Positions 42,608-50,729 of a stretch of DNA of 64,000 bases are shown piece after piece. The DNA lies in the NCBI GenBank assembly GCA_036271875.1, contig DATAZU010000025.1, positions 62,001 to 126,000 on the forward strand, read 5' to 3'. The translations under genes were made by a program, and so were the position numbers. Position 1 is the stretch's first letter; the number at the start of each line of letters is the position of its first letter. The notes beneath the pieces are model-generated. The model was not told the origin of the DNA and made no database searches. It saw only the letters and a list, made by a program, of their open reading frames with translations. The stretch comes from Galbitalea sp036271875. Lineage in GTDB: Bacteria > Actinomycetota > Actinomycetes > Actinomycetales > Microbacteriaceae.

Positions 42608-43390
42608 ATGGAAACACCCTCCGAACTTCTCGACCAGCTCGTCGCGTGGGCGAACCGGACCGCATGGCTGGACTGGGTGGCACTCGGCGGATCACTCGGC
42701 CGCGGAGCCGGCGACCGGCTCTCCGATATCGATGCGGGGGCCGGCGTACTGGTCGGACCGAGTCGCTTTGACGAGCTGCGAGATGAGACTCTCGCCGCCG
42801 TCTCGGAGTTCGCGACCGTGGCCGATTCGATCATCCAGCCGCTCGGCACCGAGGACAGAGTTGCGGACCATCTGATCGTTCAATACCGGGATGGGCGACA
42901 GCTCTCGCTCGTCGTTTCGCGCGCAGAACAGAGCCGCGGGCTCGCTCCGCAGTCGCTCGCGCTGGTCGACAAGTCGGGCCGACTGCTGGCGCTGCGGCCG
43001 ACATCGGAGTTCGATCCGGATCCCCGCACGCTTCGAGAGTGGTCGTTCGTCGCCTGGATCAGTCTCGGAGACGCCGCCAGGCACGCGTCACGAGGAGCCG
43101 GATGGCGAGCGGTTCAGTCGCTCACCGAGGCAAGAGATCTCGGCTGGCAATTGTTCGCATCCGATCGAGGCATCCCGTATCCCGCCTTCGGTGCCGTCAG
43201 CGTGCAGAACGCCGGGCTAGCCACTGAGGCCGGGATGGATGCGACGCTGCCGACCTCCCTTGCGCGCGACGACCTGCTCGAGGCGGTCCGCGCGCTCGCG
43301 ACCGTGCTTGTCGAACTCACGGCCGGGCGCGGAGTCGACGGTCTTCGCGACGTTGCCATGCGGCGAATCGACGAACTCGGCGAGCACTAG
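42608..43390 (+). CDS. nucleotidyltransferase-domain protein (aminoglycoside-type fold)
   Basis: A 260-residue protein with the polymerase-beta-like nucleotidyltransferase motif ALGGSLGRGAGDRLSDIDAG (GS...DxD, ~25-45) and a helical C-terminal domain. Relatives adenylylate small molecules or are of unknown function; resistance to a drug is not implied by this alone. ATG at 42608 is chosen as the first start after the divergent promoter region; the much longer open frame upstream lies over the GT2 gene and is rejected. Confidence 0.72.
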   Translation: METPSELLDQLVAWANRTAWLDWVALGGSLGRGAGDRLSDIDAGAGVLVGPSRFDELRDETLAAVSEFATVADSIIQPLGTEDRVADHLIVQYRDGRQLSLVVSRAEQSRGLAPQSLALVDKSGRLLALRPTSEFDPDPRTLREWSFVAWISLGDAARHASRGAGWRAVQSLTEARDLGWQLFASDRGIPYPAFGAVSVQNAGLATEAGMDATLPTSLARDDLLEAVRALATVLVELTAGRGVDGLRDVAMRRIDELGEH

Positions 43391-43400
43391 AACGAGACCC

Positions 43401-45710
43401 CTAACCGCCCGGAGCCGGCGGTGTCGGCACGGGAGTCGGTCCGGGCGCCGGGTGTGGCTTCGGTTTCGGTGGCGGCGTCGCGAAGTATCCCGTCGGGCTC
43501 GACTTGAGCAGCGCGGGATCCGGCGGCGGGAACGCAGCTCCGCGCCCGAGCCGCGCGTCGACGTATGACATCACCGTCCTGAACACCACGTGCCGAAGCA
43601 CCGCAGCCTGGATGCCGCCGACATACGCGCTGCGCAGGTTCTGCGCGCCCGAGATGTTCCCGATCCATACCGCCGTCGCGGCTTTGGTGGATGACGACAC
43701 GATCCAGGTCTGCTCGGCATCGTTCGTCGTTCCGGTCTTACCCATGAACGGGGTGCCGTCGTTGGGGTTCGCGGTGACCCCGGTTCCGCCCGCCTTCATG
43801 ACGCCCTGCAGAGCCGTCGCCGCCGTGTTCGCGATGTTAGCCGGGATCGCCTGGTGGCAGTTGGCATTTTCGCCGCCAAGATTCTTACCGCCGGGACCGA
43901 TAATCTTGGCCACAGCGACGGGCGAACAGTACCAGCCCTTGTCGGCGATCGCCGCGTAGGCGGCCGCCATCGTCAGCGGGGCGATCGTGTTGTTGCATCC
44001 ACCGATGACACAAGACGGCAGCGTGCTGAGTGGCGACCCGTTCGCGTTGTGGACACCGAGCGACATTGCGATGTTCTTGATATCGCACAGATCGAGGGAT
44101 GCCGCCATCTGCAGGAAGACCGAGTTGACCGACTGGGCTGTCGCGCGCATGACGGTCCATCCGCCCTGTTCGTTCTCATCGTTGGTGAAGGTGTACGGGG
44201 GACCGCCGATCGCGCCACACGAGTCCTTGAACTTGGTCATCGGAATCGATCGGACACTGGCGTTGAATACCGAGTTGAGTCCCTTGCCATTTTCGAGCCA
44301 GTCGATAAGGGTAAACAGCTTGTATGAGGATCCGGGCTGGAAGCCGACCGCTCCGCCCTTGTCCTCATCGGTATTGAAGTTGACGGCGGTCGTCGTTCGT
44401 CCTCCGCCCGCGAGGGTGTTGTTGTAGTCCTTGTTTTCGGCCATCACGAGGATGTCGCCCGTCCCCGGTTGCACCGTCGACACCGCACCACCCAATTGGA
44501 ACTGCGTCTCGCTATTGGGCACATAGTGGTGAAGCGTGTTCGTCGCCACCGCCTGCATGCTGGTGTTCAGCGTGGTGTAAATGTCATACCCGCCGAGCTT
44601 CCAGTTCTTCTCGCGCTGCGCCTTGCTGCTGCCGAGCGCTGTGATGGTTGGCACGTCGTGTACGACGTAGTCGCACATCCAGCGGTCGGCGAGTGGCGCC
44701 TCGAGGCAGCTGTCCGAAACGACGGATGGATGCACGAAGCTTGCGTCGACCTTGGTCGCGAGTGCTGTGGCGAGCTGCGCCTTGGAGATGTCCCCGTCGG
44801 CGTACATCTGCTTCAGGATGAAGTCGCGACGTGTCTCGTTCGCCTGGTAGTTTTTCGCGCTACCGAGATTTCTTGCAGTTGGCGACTGCACGATCGCGAT
44901 GATGCTGGCCGCCTGAGCCGGAGTCACGTCGGCGGCGTTGGTCGAGAAATACGCCTGCGCTGCAGCCTCGACGCCGTAGTTCGCCTTGCCGAAGTTCGCG
45001 ATGTTCAGGTAAGCGAGCAGCACGTCGTTCTTCGAGTACGACTTCTCGAGGCCGATCGCGAGCTTCATCTCCTTGAGCTTGCGAGCGACCGAATCGGTTG
45101 TCGCGGCCTTGTACGCCTTCGCCTGTTCCGCCGCGGTCTTCAGTTGCAGGGCATCCTGCACCTGCACGTTGCGCACGACCTGCATGGCGATGGTGGACGC
45201 ACCACTTTGGATGGAACCCGAGTTGAAGTTGCCAAGCGCGGCGCGAATCAGGGACGGTACATCCACTCCGCCGTGCGAATAGAAGTCCTTGTCCTCGGCG
45301 TCGACCGCGGCATCCTTGAGAAATGGGGACACCTGGGACCAGGATGCCTCCTCACGGTTCTGGTCGTACACGGTCGCAATCTGGACTGGACCGGACGGGC
45401 CGTTGGCAAAAATTCGGTTGCGCTGCGGTAGACGACCGACGTCGATGTATGACGGCAGGCTCGTGAACACGTCCGTCGACGCGACCGTCGTCATCTGCAC
45501 AACGGCGATGCCCGGGGTAATCGCGAGCGCGGCGAGAAGACCGGCAATCACGCTGAACACGATCAGGCCGGTCAGCGCCGCCGCGGTGTTGGCGAGTCGA
45601 CCGTGATCGGGTACCGGCTGAGCGTCAACGGGCTCATCGAAAGCGGCGAAGACCGACTCTTCGGCCGCGCCTGGTCTCGCAGGACGATTCTGAGTCGGAG
45701 TTCCACTCAT
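43401..45710 (-). CDS. class A penicillin-binding protein
   Basis: A 769-residue bifunctional peptidoglycan synthase. A cytoplasmic tail and one helix (~45-70) precede a GT51 glycosyltransferase domain (EDKDFYSHGGVD ~137, GASTIAMQVVRNV, GLEKSYSKNDVLLAYLNIAN) and a transpeptidase domain with SxxK in PGSSYKLF (~460), SxN as SVN (~527) and KTGT (~658). The tail after ~720 is rich in Pro/Lys (PPPKPKPHPAPGPTPVPTP) and lies outside the membrane. It builds and cross-links the cell wall. The nucleotidyltransferase gene is convergent with a 10-base gap. Confidence 0.93.
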   Translation of the reverse strand: MSGTPTQNRPARPGAAEESVFAAFDEPVDAQPVPDHGRLANTAAALTGLIVFSVIAGLLAALAITPGIAVVQMTTVASTDVFTSLPSYIDVGRLPQRNRIFANGPSGPVQIATVYDQNREEASWSQVSPFLKDAAVDAEDKDFYSHGGVDVPSLIRAALGNFNSGSIQSGASTIAMQVVRNVQVQDALQLKTAAEQAKAYKAATTDSVARKLKEMKLAIGLEKSYSKNDVLLAYLNIANFGKANYGVEAAAQAYFSTNAADVTPAQAASIIAIVQSPTARNLGSAKNYQANETRRDFILKQMYADGDISKAQLATALATKVDASFVHPSVVSDSCLEAPLADRWMCDYVVHDVPTITALGSSKAQREKNWKLGGYDIYTTLNTSMQAVATNTLHHYVPNSETQFQLGGAVSTVQPGTGDILVMAENKDYNNTLAGGGRTTTAVNFNTDEDKGGAVGFQPGSSYKLFTLIDWLENGKGLNSVFNASVRSIPMTKFKDSCGAIGGPPYTFTNDENEQGGWTVMRATAQSVNSVFLQMAASLDLCDIKNIAMSLGVHNANGSPLSTLPSCVIGGCNNTIAPLTMAAAYAAIADKGWYCSPVAVAKIIGPGGKNLGGENANCHQAIPANIANTAATALQGVMKAGGTGVTANPNDGTPFMGKTGTTNDAEQTWIVSSSTKAATAVWIGNISGAQNLRSAYVGGIQAAVLRHVVFRTVMSYVDARLGRGAAFPPPDPALLKSSPTGYFATPPPKPKPHPAPGPTPVPTPPAPGG

Positions 45711-45796
45711 CTAGTCAACGCTAGGCGCTAAACCTGAACGTGGTAGCCGTTGAGATTTTGAATTTGCTGAACTAGACGGAATTGTTTGCCATCGTG

Positions 45797-46363
45797 CTAG
45801 TCGCCGGCCGTGACTGACTTGAGCGCCGCCAGTGAGTCCCCGATGAGCTCTCGCAACGGGCGAGTGTTGTCGGGTGCCACCCACAAAGCAAATGCAACGT
45901 GAAATACCGCGAGTCCGGACTGGGCGGTGAGACTCGCGACCGGCTCAGTCACGCCGCGCCCACGGAGGGCTGCGGCGATGGCGTCACCGAGGCCGGCGAG
46001 TTTGATGAGTTCCCGTTCCTGAAGCCCCGGGTTCGCTGCGATAACTCCCTGCCGCTGGCGCGACCACGGCAGCCGCGGCTCGAAGTCGTCCGCGACGGCA
46101 TAGAGGCCGGCGGCAACGGCCTGGAGCGGTGTCGCATCGGCGGGTGCGGCAACGACCGCCGGGATGAACAAGTCCCGAAACGGCTCCTGACCGGCGAAAA
46201 GAACCTCGCGCTTGTCAGCGAAGTGGCGAAAGAATGTGCGCTCGGTGAGTCCGGCACGCTCAGCGATCTCGGCGACCGTGGTCTGGTCGAAGCCGCGCTC
46301 GGAGTAGAGCTCCATTGCGGCGAGCGCGATGCGGCCGCGTGCATCCGGCTCCCATCGGCTCAT
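45797..46363 (-). CDS. TetR family transcriptional regulator
   Basis: A 188-residue repressor. The HTH is GRIALAAMELYSERGFDQTT followed by VAEIAERAGLTERTFFRHFA. The ligand domain is helical and short. ATG at 46361-46363 is preferred to the ATG at 46394-46396, because the latter lies inside one of the two palindromic operators. It is divergent from the epimerase-like gene and almost surely represses both through those sites. Confidence 0.88.
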   Translation of the reverse strand: MSRWEPDARGRIALAAMELYSERGFDQTTVAEIAERAGLTERTFFRHFADKREVLFAGQEPFRDLFIPAVVAAPADATPLQAVAAGLYAVADDFEPRLPWSRQRQGVIAANPGLQERELIKLAGLGDAIAAALRGRGVTEPVASLTAQSGLAVFHVAFALWVAPDNTRPLRELIGDSLAALKSVTAGD

Positions 46364-46379
46364 GGAAGCATCGTAGCGG

Positions 46380-46427
46380 ATGACAGTGACTGACATTAGG
46401 TGTATCGTCGATGTCAGTCACTGACAT
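46380..46427. promoter_or_regulatory. double TetR operator between divergent genes
   Basis: ATGTCAGTCACTGACAT (46411-46427) is a 17-base palindrome around a central C; ATGACAGTGACTGACAT (46380-46396) is the same site with one arm mismatch. Centres are 31 bases apart, about three helical turns, and together they form a larger inverted repeat covering the promoter region of both genes. Confidence 0.75.
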
Positions 46428-46439
46428 TGAGGAGAAATC

Positions 46440-47315
46440 ATGCGTTACTTCGTTACCGGTGCATCGGGATGGATCGGCTCCGCCGTCACGGCGGAGTTGA
46501 TCCAGTCGGGGCACGAGGTGGTCGGGCTGGCACGCTCGGATGCGTCGGCCGCGGCCGTCGAGGCTGCGGGAGCGACGGTTCAGCGCGGCGACATCACCGA
46601 CCTCGACAGCCTGCGTGCCGGCGCGGACGGCATCGACGGCATCGTTCACGCGGCATACATCCACGACTTCAGCATCATGGAGGAGGCAGCAGCAGTCGAT
46701 GCCGAGGCGGTCAACCTCTTCGGTGACCTGCTCGAGGGCAGCGGCAAGCCCCTCGTGATCGCATCCGGGATCCTCGGCGCGGTGTCCATCGAGACCGACC
46801 GTCCTGACCCGGCGACCGCGCCGACGCCGCGCCTGCGTACCGAAGCGACTCTGCTCGCGTTCGCGGACCGGGGCATCCGTTCCGCCGCTGTTCGTCTCGC
46901 CCCGACTGTGCACGGGGAAGGCGATCACGGATTCATCGCTGCCCTCGTGGGCATCGACCGGGAGAAGGGGAGCGCCGGATACATCGGCGACGCCCGCTGG
47001 CCGGCGGTGCATCGACTCGACGCCGCGCACCTGTTCTGCATCGCGCTTCGGGATGCTCCGGGGAATACGATCCTGCACGCGATCGGCGAGCCGGCCGTGT
47101 CACTGCGAGACGTGGCAGACGTCATCGGTCGCGGCCTCGACCTGCCCGTCACCGAGATCGCTGCCGCGGACGCGGTCGATCACTTCGGCTGGCTGGGGCG
47201 ATTCCTCAGCATCGACTCGACGGCATCGAGCGAGATCACGCAGGCGACGTTCGGCTGGAAGCCCACGCATCCGACCCTGATCGAAGACCTCGCCGCCGGG
47301 TACTACTTCCGCTAA
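46440..47315 (+). CDS. NAD(P)-dependent epimerase/reductase (extended SDR)
   Basis: A 291-residue extended short-chain dehydrogenase-like protein. The Rossmann motif is FVTGASGWIGSAV; HAAYIHDFSIM follows; the usual YxxxK is not evident (TPRLRTEATLLAFADRG takes its place), as in atypical NAD-binding relatives that act as isomerases or ligand sensors. ATG at 46440 has GAGGAGAAATC upstream. It is controlled by the divergent TetR regulator through the two operators. The substrate is not known. Confidence 0.82.
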   Translation: MRYFVTGASGWIGSAVTAELIQSGHEVVGLARSDASAAAVEAAGATVQRGDITDLDSLRAGADGIDGIVHAAYIHDFSIMEEAAAVDAEAVNLFGDLLEGSGKPLVIASGILGAVSIETDRPDPATAPTPRLRTEATLLAFADRGIRSAAVRLAPTVHGEGDHGFIAALVGIDREKGSAGYIGDARWPAVHRLDAAHLFCIALRDAPGNTILHAIGEPAVSLRDVADVIGRGLDLPVTEIAAADAVDHFGWLGRFLSIDSTASSEITQATFGWKPTHPTLIEDLAAGYYFR

Positions 47316-47398
47316 GCGAGAGATTTGGCTATGACCGAGTCTCCTGCTCGGCGCAGCGCCTCGGCCAGGGCGGCCGCGGATTCGTAGGTCGCAGACAT
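47312..47398 (-). CDS. possible 28-residue small ORF
   Basis: From ATG at 47396-47398 to a stop at 47312, with AGAGGAG at a good distance upstream. The product reads MSATYESAAALAEALRRAGD and then SVIAKSLA, a plausible amphipathic helix. It begins 13 bases after the VOC gene stop and its stop overlaps that of the convergent epimerase gene. It may be a translated leader of nothing further, a micro-protein, or the remnant of a longer gene. Support is only the ribosome site and codon character. Confidence 0.3.
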   Translation of the reverse strand: MSATYESAAALAEALRRAGDSVIAKSLA

Positions 47399-47410
47399 CC
47401 GCGGCTCCTC

Positions 47411-47866
47411 TTACTCTCGTCCGGGTAGGCGCGTTGTGACTTCCTGGAGAAACCAGGTGTTGCCGTCCGGATCGGGGAATGAGACGAACGAACCGTAACT
47501 CTTGTGCTCCGGCGCCGGACCGGATGCCCGCGAGTCGGCTCCCGCATGATGGAAGACCCCGCCAGCGTCGTGGAAGACGTCGCTCGCCTGGACGCCCTTG
47601 GACACCAGCTCGGCGCGCGCCGCGTCGATGTCGTCGACTACGAGCTGGAGGCCCTCGTATGACCCCGGTTGTGACCCGGTCACCCTGTCGCCGAAGATGA
47701 TCGAACAGGCGGAACCCGGAGGAGTCAGTTGGACGACACGAAAGCCGTCCGTGCCGGGAAAGTCGGCGTCGAGTCGCCAGCCCAGGGACAGGTAGAACTC
47801 CTTGGCCCGATCCGTGTCCGAGACGGGCAGCACCACAACCTCAAGTTTCATGTCCACGATTGCCAT
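47411..47866 (-). CDS. VOC family protein
   Basis: A 151-residue glyoxalase/bleomycin-resistance-fold protein, LEVVVLPVSDTDRAKEFYLS at the start, LVVDDIDAARAELVSKGVQ in the middle and FPDPDGNTWFLQEVT at the end with the Glu ligand. Unlike the short VOC gene at 19141 it carries an insertion near HHAGADSRASGPAPEHKSYG. ATG at 47864-47866 is chosen because GAGAGGACC is directly upstream. The nucleoside hydrolase gene is divergent, 65 bases away. Confidence 0.82.
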   Translation of the reverse strand: MAIVDMKLEVVVLPVSDTDRAKEFYLSLGWRLDADFPGTDGFRVVQLTPPGSACSIIFGDRVTGSQPGSYEGLQLVVDDIDAARAELVSKGVQASDVFHDAGGVFHHAGADSRASGPAPEHKSYGSFVSFPDPDGNTWFLQEVTTRLPGRE

Positions 47867-47931
47867 GGTCCTCTCGGGTGTAGTGACCGTCAAGGTTTGG
47901 CCGTCGCGAGCGGGGCGTGCGACGATGACGT

Positions 47932-48903
47932 GTGCCCCAGCCCATCGACGTCATCCTCGACTGTGATACCGGAACGGATGACGCGGTCGCGATCATGCTC
48001 GCCGCTCTGAGCCCGCGGATAAACCTGCTCGCGGTCACGACGGTGAACGGCAATGTCCCAACCGAGGTCGTCACCGAGAACACGCTGCGCGTTCTCTCGC
48101 ACATCGATCGGGCCGATGTCGCCGTATACGAGGGCGCGCGGCATCCGCTGCACCGAGACGATTTCCCGGTGCCTCGCGACAAGAACATGACGTTCCCGAT
48201 GCACGGGACCTATCTGGACCTACCGCCATCGGGCGGCGAACGCCAGCCGGAGGACGCGGTCGAGTACCTGTGCCGGAAGGTGCGAGCGGGTGCTAAAGCC
48301 GATCGGGCAGTCACGCTGGTTGCGACCGGACCCCTCACGAACATTGCTGCCTGTGTTGAACGCGATCCGGATTTCGTTGCGGGCGTCGCAACTCTCATCG
48401 TGATGGGCGGTGGGCACGCGATCGGCAATGTCACCCCGTCAGCCGAGTTCAACTTCTGGGCGGATCCAGAGGCGGCAAAGATCGTGGTCGGAGCGGGCTT
48501 CCGCGACCTGGTCATCGTTCCATTGGACGCGACCCATCGCGCGCTCGTGAGCCTCGCCGATTGCGCTGCGCTGCGAGGACTCGGAACACCGGCCGGGGAC
48601 GCAACCGCCATGGTCATCGAGCAGCGAATTCATGCGCACGACGCGAGCCAGCCAATGGAGCATCGGGGAACCGCTCCGGTACACGACGCGCTCTGCGTCG
48701 CCCTGCTGCTTGACGACGGCGTGGTCGAACTCGCGCGACTGCACGTTGACGTGGAGACAACCGGGGACCTGACCGTTGGGCGCAGCGTCATCGATGTGCA
48801 CCATCGAAGCGGCAAACCCGCCAATGCTCGTGTTGCGCTCGGCGCTGCTCCCGAACGGTTCGTCGCACTGCTGCTGAAGACGTTCTCGCCGCGTGCGAGA
48901 TAA
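47932..48903 (+). CDS. nucleoside hydrolase (IunH type)
   Basis: A 323-residue cytoplasmic enzyme that splits ribonucleosides into base and ribose. The calcium-binding N-terminal motif is VILDCDTGTDDAVAIMLA, the TLVATGPLTNIA and GGGHAIGNVTPSAEFNFWAD elements bind ribose, and the catalytic His region is APVHDALCVALLL. GTG at 47932. It opens a plus-strand unit with an eIF-2B-like protein (67-base gap), a PurM-like protein, PsuG and a LysR regulator. Base preference cannot be read from the sequence. Confidence 0.9.
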   Translation: MPQPIDVILDCDTGTDDAVAIMLAALSPRINLLAVTTVNGNVPTEVVTENTLRVLSHIDRADVAVYEGARHPLHRDDFPVPRDKNMTFPMHGTYLDLPPSGGERQPEDAVEYLCRKVRAGAKADRAVTLVATGPLTNIAACVERDPDFVAGVATLIVMGGGHAIGNVTPSAEFNFWADPEAAKIVVGAGFRDLVIVPLDATHRALVSLADCAALRGLGTPAGDATAMVIEQRIHAHDASQPMEHRGTAPVHDALCVALLLDDGVVELARLHVDVETTGDLTVGRSVIDVHHRSGKPANARVALGAAPERFVALLLKTFSPRAR

Positions 48904-48970
48904 CTCTTCCCTTATCGACCTGCGCGACTTCGTCTTGGACGGGCCCGGATCGACCTGAAAAAGTAAAGTC

Positions 48971-49858
48971 ATGGACCGCCTTACCGAGCTTCGAACAGCG
49001 ATCGCCGACAACACTGTTCCGGGCGGCAGCGCCTTCGGCCGGGCCGCGGCGGAGGTCATCCTGCTCACGCTGACGGCAAACCCCGAACTCGTGGGTGATC
49101 GTCTTGACCGCACGCTCACCGAGACCACCGATTGGCTGATCGCTACAAAGCCATCGATGACGAGCGTTCGAACGGTCTCCGACCTCGCATTGACTGCGGT
49201 TGCCACGCGGGGACGTCTCGGAGTGATTTCCGCGATGAAGACCTTCATCGCTGACTCCGAGGCGGCGATCGCGTCGATCGCCGACCATGCGGAGAAGTTC
49301 ATCCCCGCGGGGTCGACGGTGCTGTTTCACTCATATAGCGGATCGCTCATCCAGATCCTGCGTCGCGCGGCCGAAACGAATTCGGACCTCACCTACCTGT
49401 TTACGGAATCCCGGCCGTATCGTGAGTCGAGACGCGTGGTTGCCGCCTTGGATGAGTTGCCGGTCGAGTTCGTGAGTTACAGCGATGCCGGAGTGGCCAT
49501 CGCCGCGGCACACGCCGATCTCGCGATCGTTGGAGCCGATGCCCTGTTTGCGGATGGCTCGTTTGCGAACAAGACGGGCACGTTGCCGCTGGCCCTCGCT
49601 TGCCAGTTCATCGGGATTCCGCTGTACGTCGTCACCGAGCTGTCCAAGCTCTATTCCGGCCCATCCAGCGATGTCGAGATGGAGCAACGGCCGCCGGAGG
49701 AGATGCACGAAGGGTGGGAGCTCGCCGTATCGGCTCGCGTGAAGGTCGTCAACCAGTTCTTCGAGGTGACACCGGCGAACCTCGTGACGGCATACCTCAC
49801 CGACAACGGAGTCATCAGCCCGTCCGAGTTGGGTGCCGCATCCGTGGCCTCGCGGTGA
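48971..49858 (+). CDS. eIF-2B alpha-like / sugar-phosphate isomerase-fold protein
   Basis: A 295-residue protein of the eIF-2B/MtnA/ribose-1,5-bisphosphate isomerase superfamily. The aspartate region is kept: LAIVGADALFADGSFANKTG (Asp190, Asn200-Lys201). The strand that carries the catalytic Cys in MtnA and R15P isomerase (motif THC) here reads VLFHSYSGSLIQIL, with Ser121 instead of Cys and much like eIF2B-alpha. So a sugar-phosphate ligand is likely, but aldose-ketose isomerisation by the known mechanism is doubtful. It lies 31 bases before the PurM-like gene. Confidence 0.78.
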   Translation: MDRLTELRTAIADNTVPGGSAFGRAAAEVILLTLTANPELVGDRLDRTLTETTDWLIATKPSMTSVRTVSDLALTAVATRGRLGVISAMKTFIADSEAAIASIADHAEKFIPAGSTVLFHSYSGSLIQILRRAAETNSDLTYLFTESRPYRESRRVVAALDELPVEFVSYSDAGVAIAAAHADLAIVGADALFADGSFANKTGTLPLALACQFIGIPLYVVTELSKLYSGPSSDVEMEQRPPEEMHEGWELAVSARVKVVNQFFEVTPANLVTAYLTDNGVISPSELGAASVASR

Positions 49859-49889
49859 TGGGAACGGCCTCATCGAATTACAATCACAC

Positions 49890-50699
49890 ATGCTGCATCC
49901 TGGCGACCCGGAACTGAATGCCCTTATTGGATTGTCGACGTGGGCCGGCCACGGTATGCGGGTTCGGCGGGCTCGAGACCTTGTTGTGGCCGAGCTCGGG
50001 AACAAATCAATCGTGATTGCAGCGGATTCGAATGCCGCAACGGGAGATAAGCCCGGGGACTTCCTGAAACAGAAACCCGAGATCACCGGCTACAGCGCGG
50101 CGAAAGTGCCGCTCATGGAGGTCCTCGCGTGCGGCGCTCAGCCATTCCTGCTGGTCAACAATCTGGGCGTCGATCTTGCGACCACCGGACGCGGGGTGCT
50201 GCGCGGCATCCGTCAGCTCCTGGATGAGACATCCGTCGACGTTCTGATCACGGGATCTGACGAGTCGAACATGCCGACCGTCCAGACCGGGGTCGGTGTC
50301 ACTGTGCTCGGGATCATCGAGACCGTCCAGCTGCGGGTCGGCCGCACGCAGGACCGCGACGAAATCTGGGCGATTGGCCGGCGGCGTTCAGGGCTTTCCG
50401 GGGACGAGTATTCGGAAGGGGTTGACGGGATCGCCACGGCCAAACACGTCATCCAGGCCCTGCAACTGCGTCCCGTGCACGAAATTCTCCCCGTTGGCAG
50501 CAAGGGCATCGCATACGAGGCGGCCGAGCTGGCCCGCGAAGCGGGACTACGCCTGAAATTGCGGGACAACCCGTTGGTCGATCTGACTCGCTCGGCGGGA
50601 GCGAGCACCTGCTTCCTGGTCTCCTGCGTGCCCGGGACCTCCTCGGAACTCGACGCCATCGACCTGCCACGAAACCTCGTCGGCACGCTGTCACACTGA
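49890..50699 (+). CDS. AIR synthase-related (PurM superfamily) protein
   Basis: A 269-residue protein with the PurM/SelD/ThiL two-domain ATP fold. N-terminal nucleotide and metal region: IVIAADSNAATGDKPGDFL and GYSAAKVPLMEVLACGAQPF, then LVNNLGVDLATTGRG. The C-terminal domain has LPVGSKGIAYEAAELAREAG and SAGASTCFLVSC. PurM itself is longer and sits in purine operons. As recalled, the alpha-ribazole kinase CblS is also an AIR-synthase-related protein, so a riboside kinase role is possible, which matters because PsuG (30 bases downstream) needs a 5'-phosphorylated C-nucleoside. ATG at 49890 is the only good start in frame. Confidence 0.72.
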   Translation: MLHPGDPELNALIGLSTWAGHGMRVRRARDLVVAELGNKSIVIAADSNAATGDKPGDFLKQKPEITGYSAAKVPLMEVLACGAQPFLLVNNLGVDLATTGRGVLRGIRQLLDETSVDVLITGSDESNMPTVQTGVGVTVLGIIETVQLRVGRTQDRDEIWAIGRRRSGLSGDEYSEGVDGIATAKHVIQALQLRPVHEILPVGSKGIAYEAAELAREAGLRLKLRDNPLVDLTRSAGASTCFLVSCVPGTSSELDAIDLPRNLVGTLSH

Positions 50700-50729
50700 C
50701 CCCCGTTCGTCCGCCAACCAGGAGCCTCC

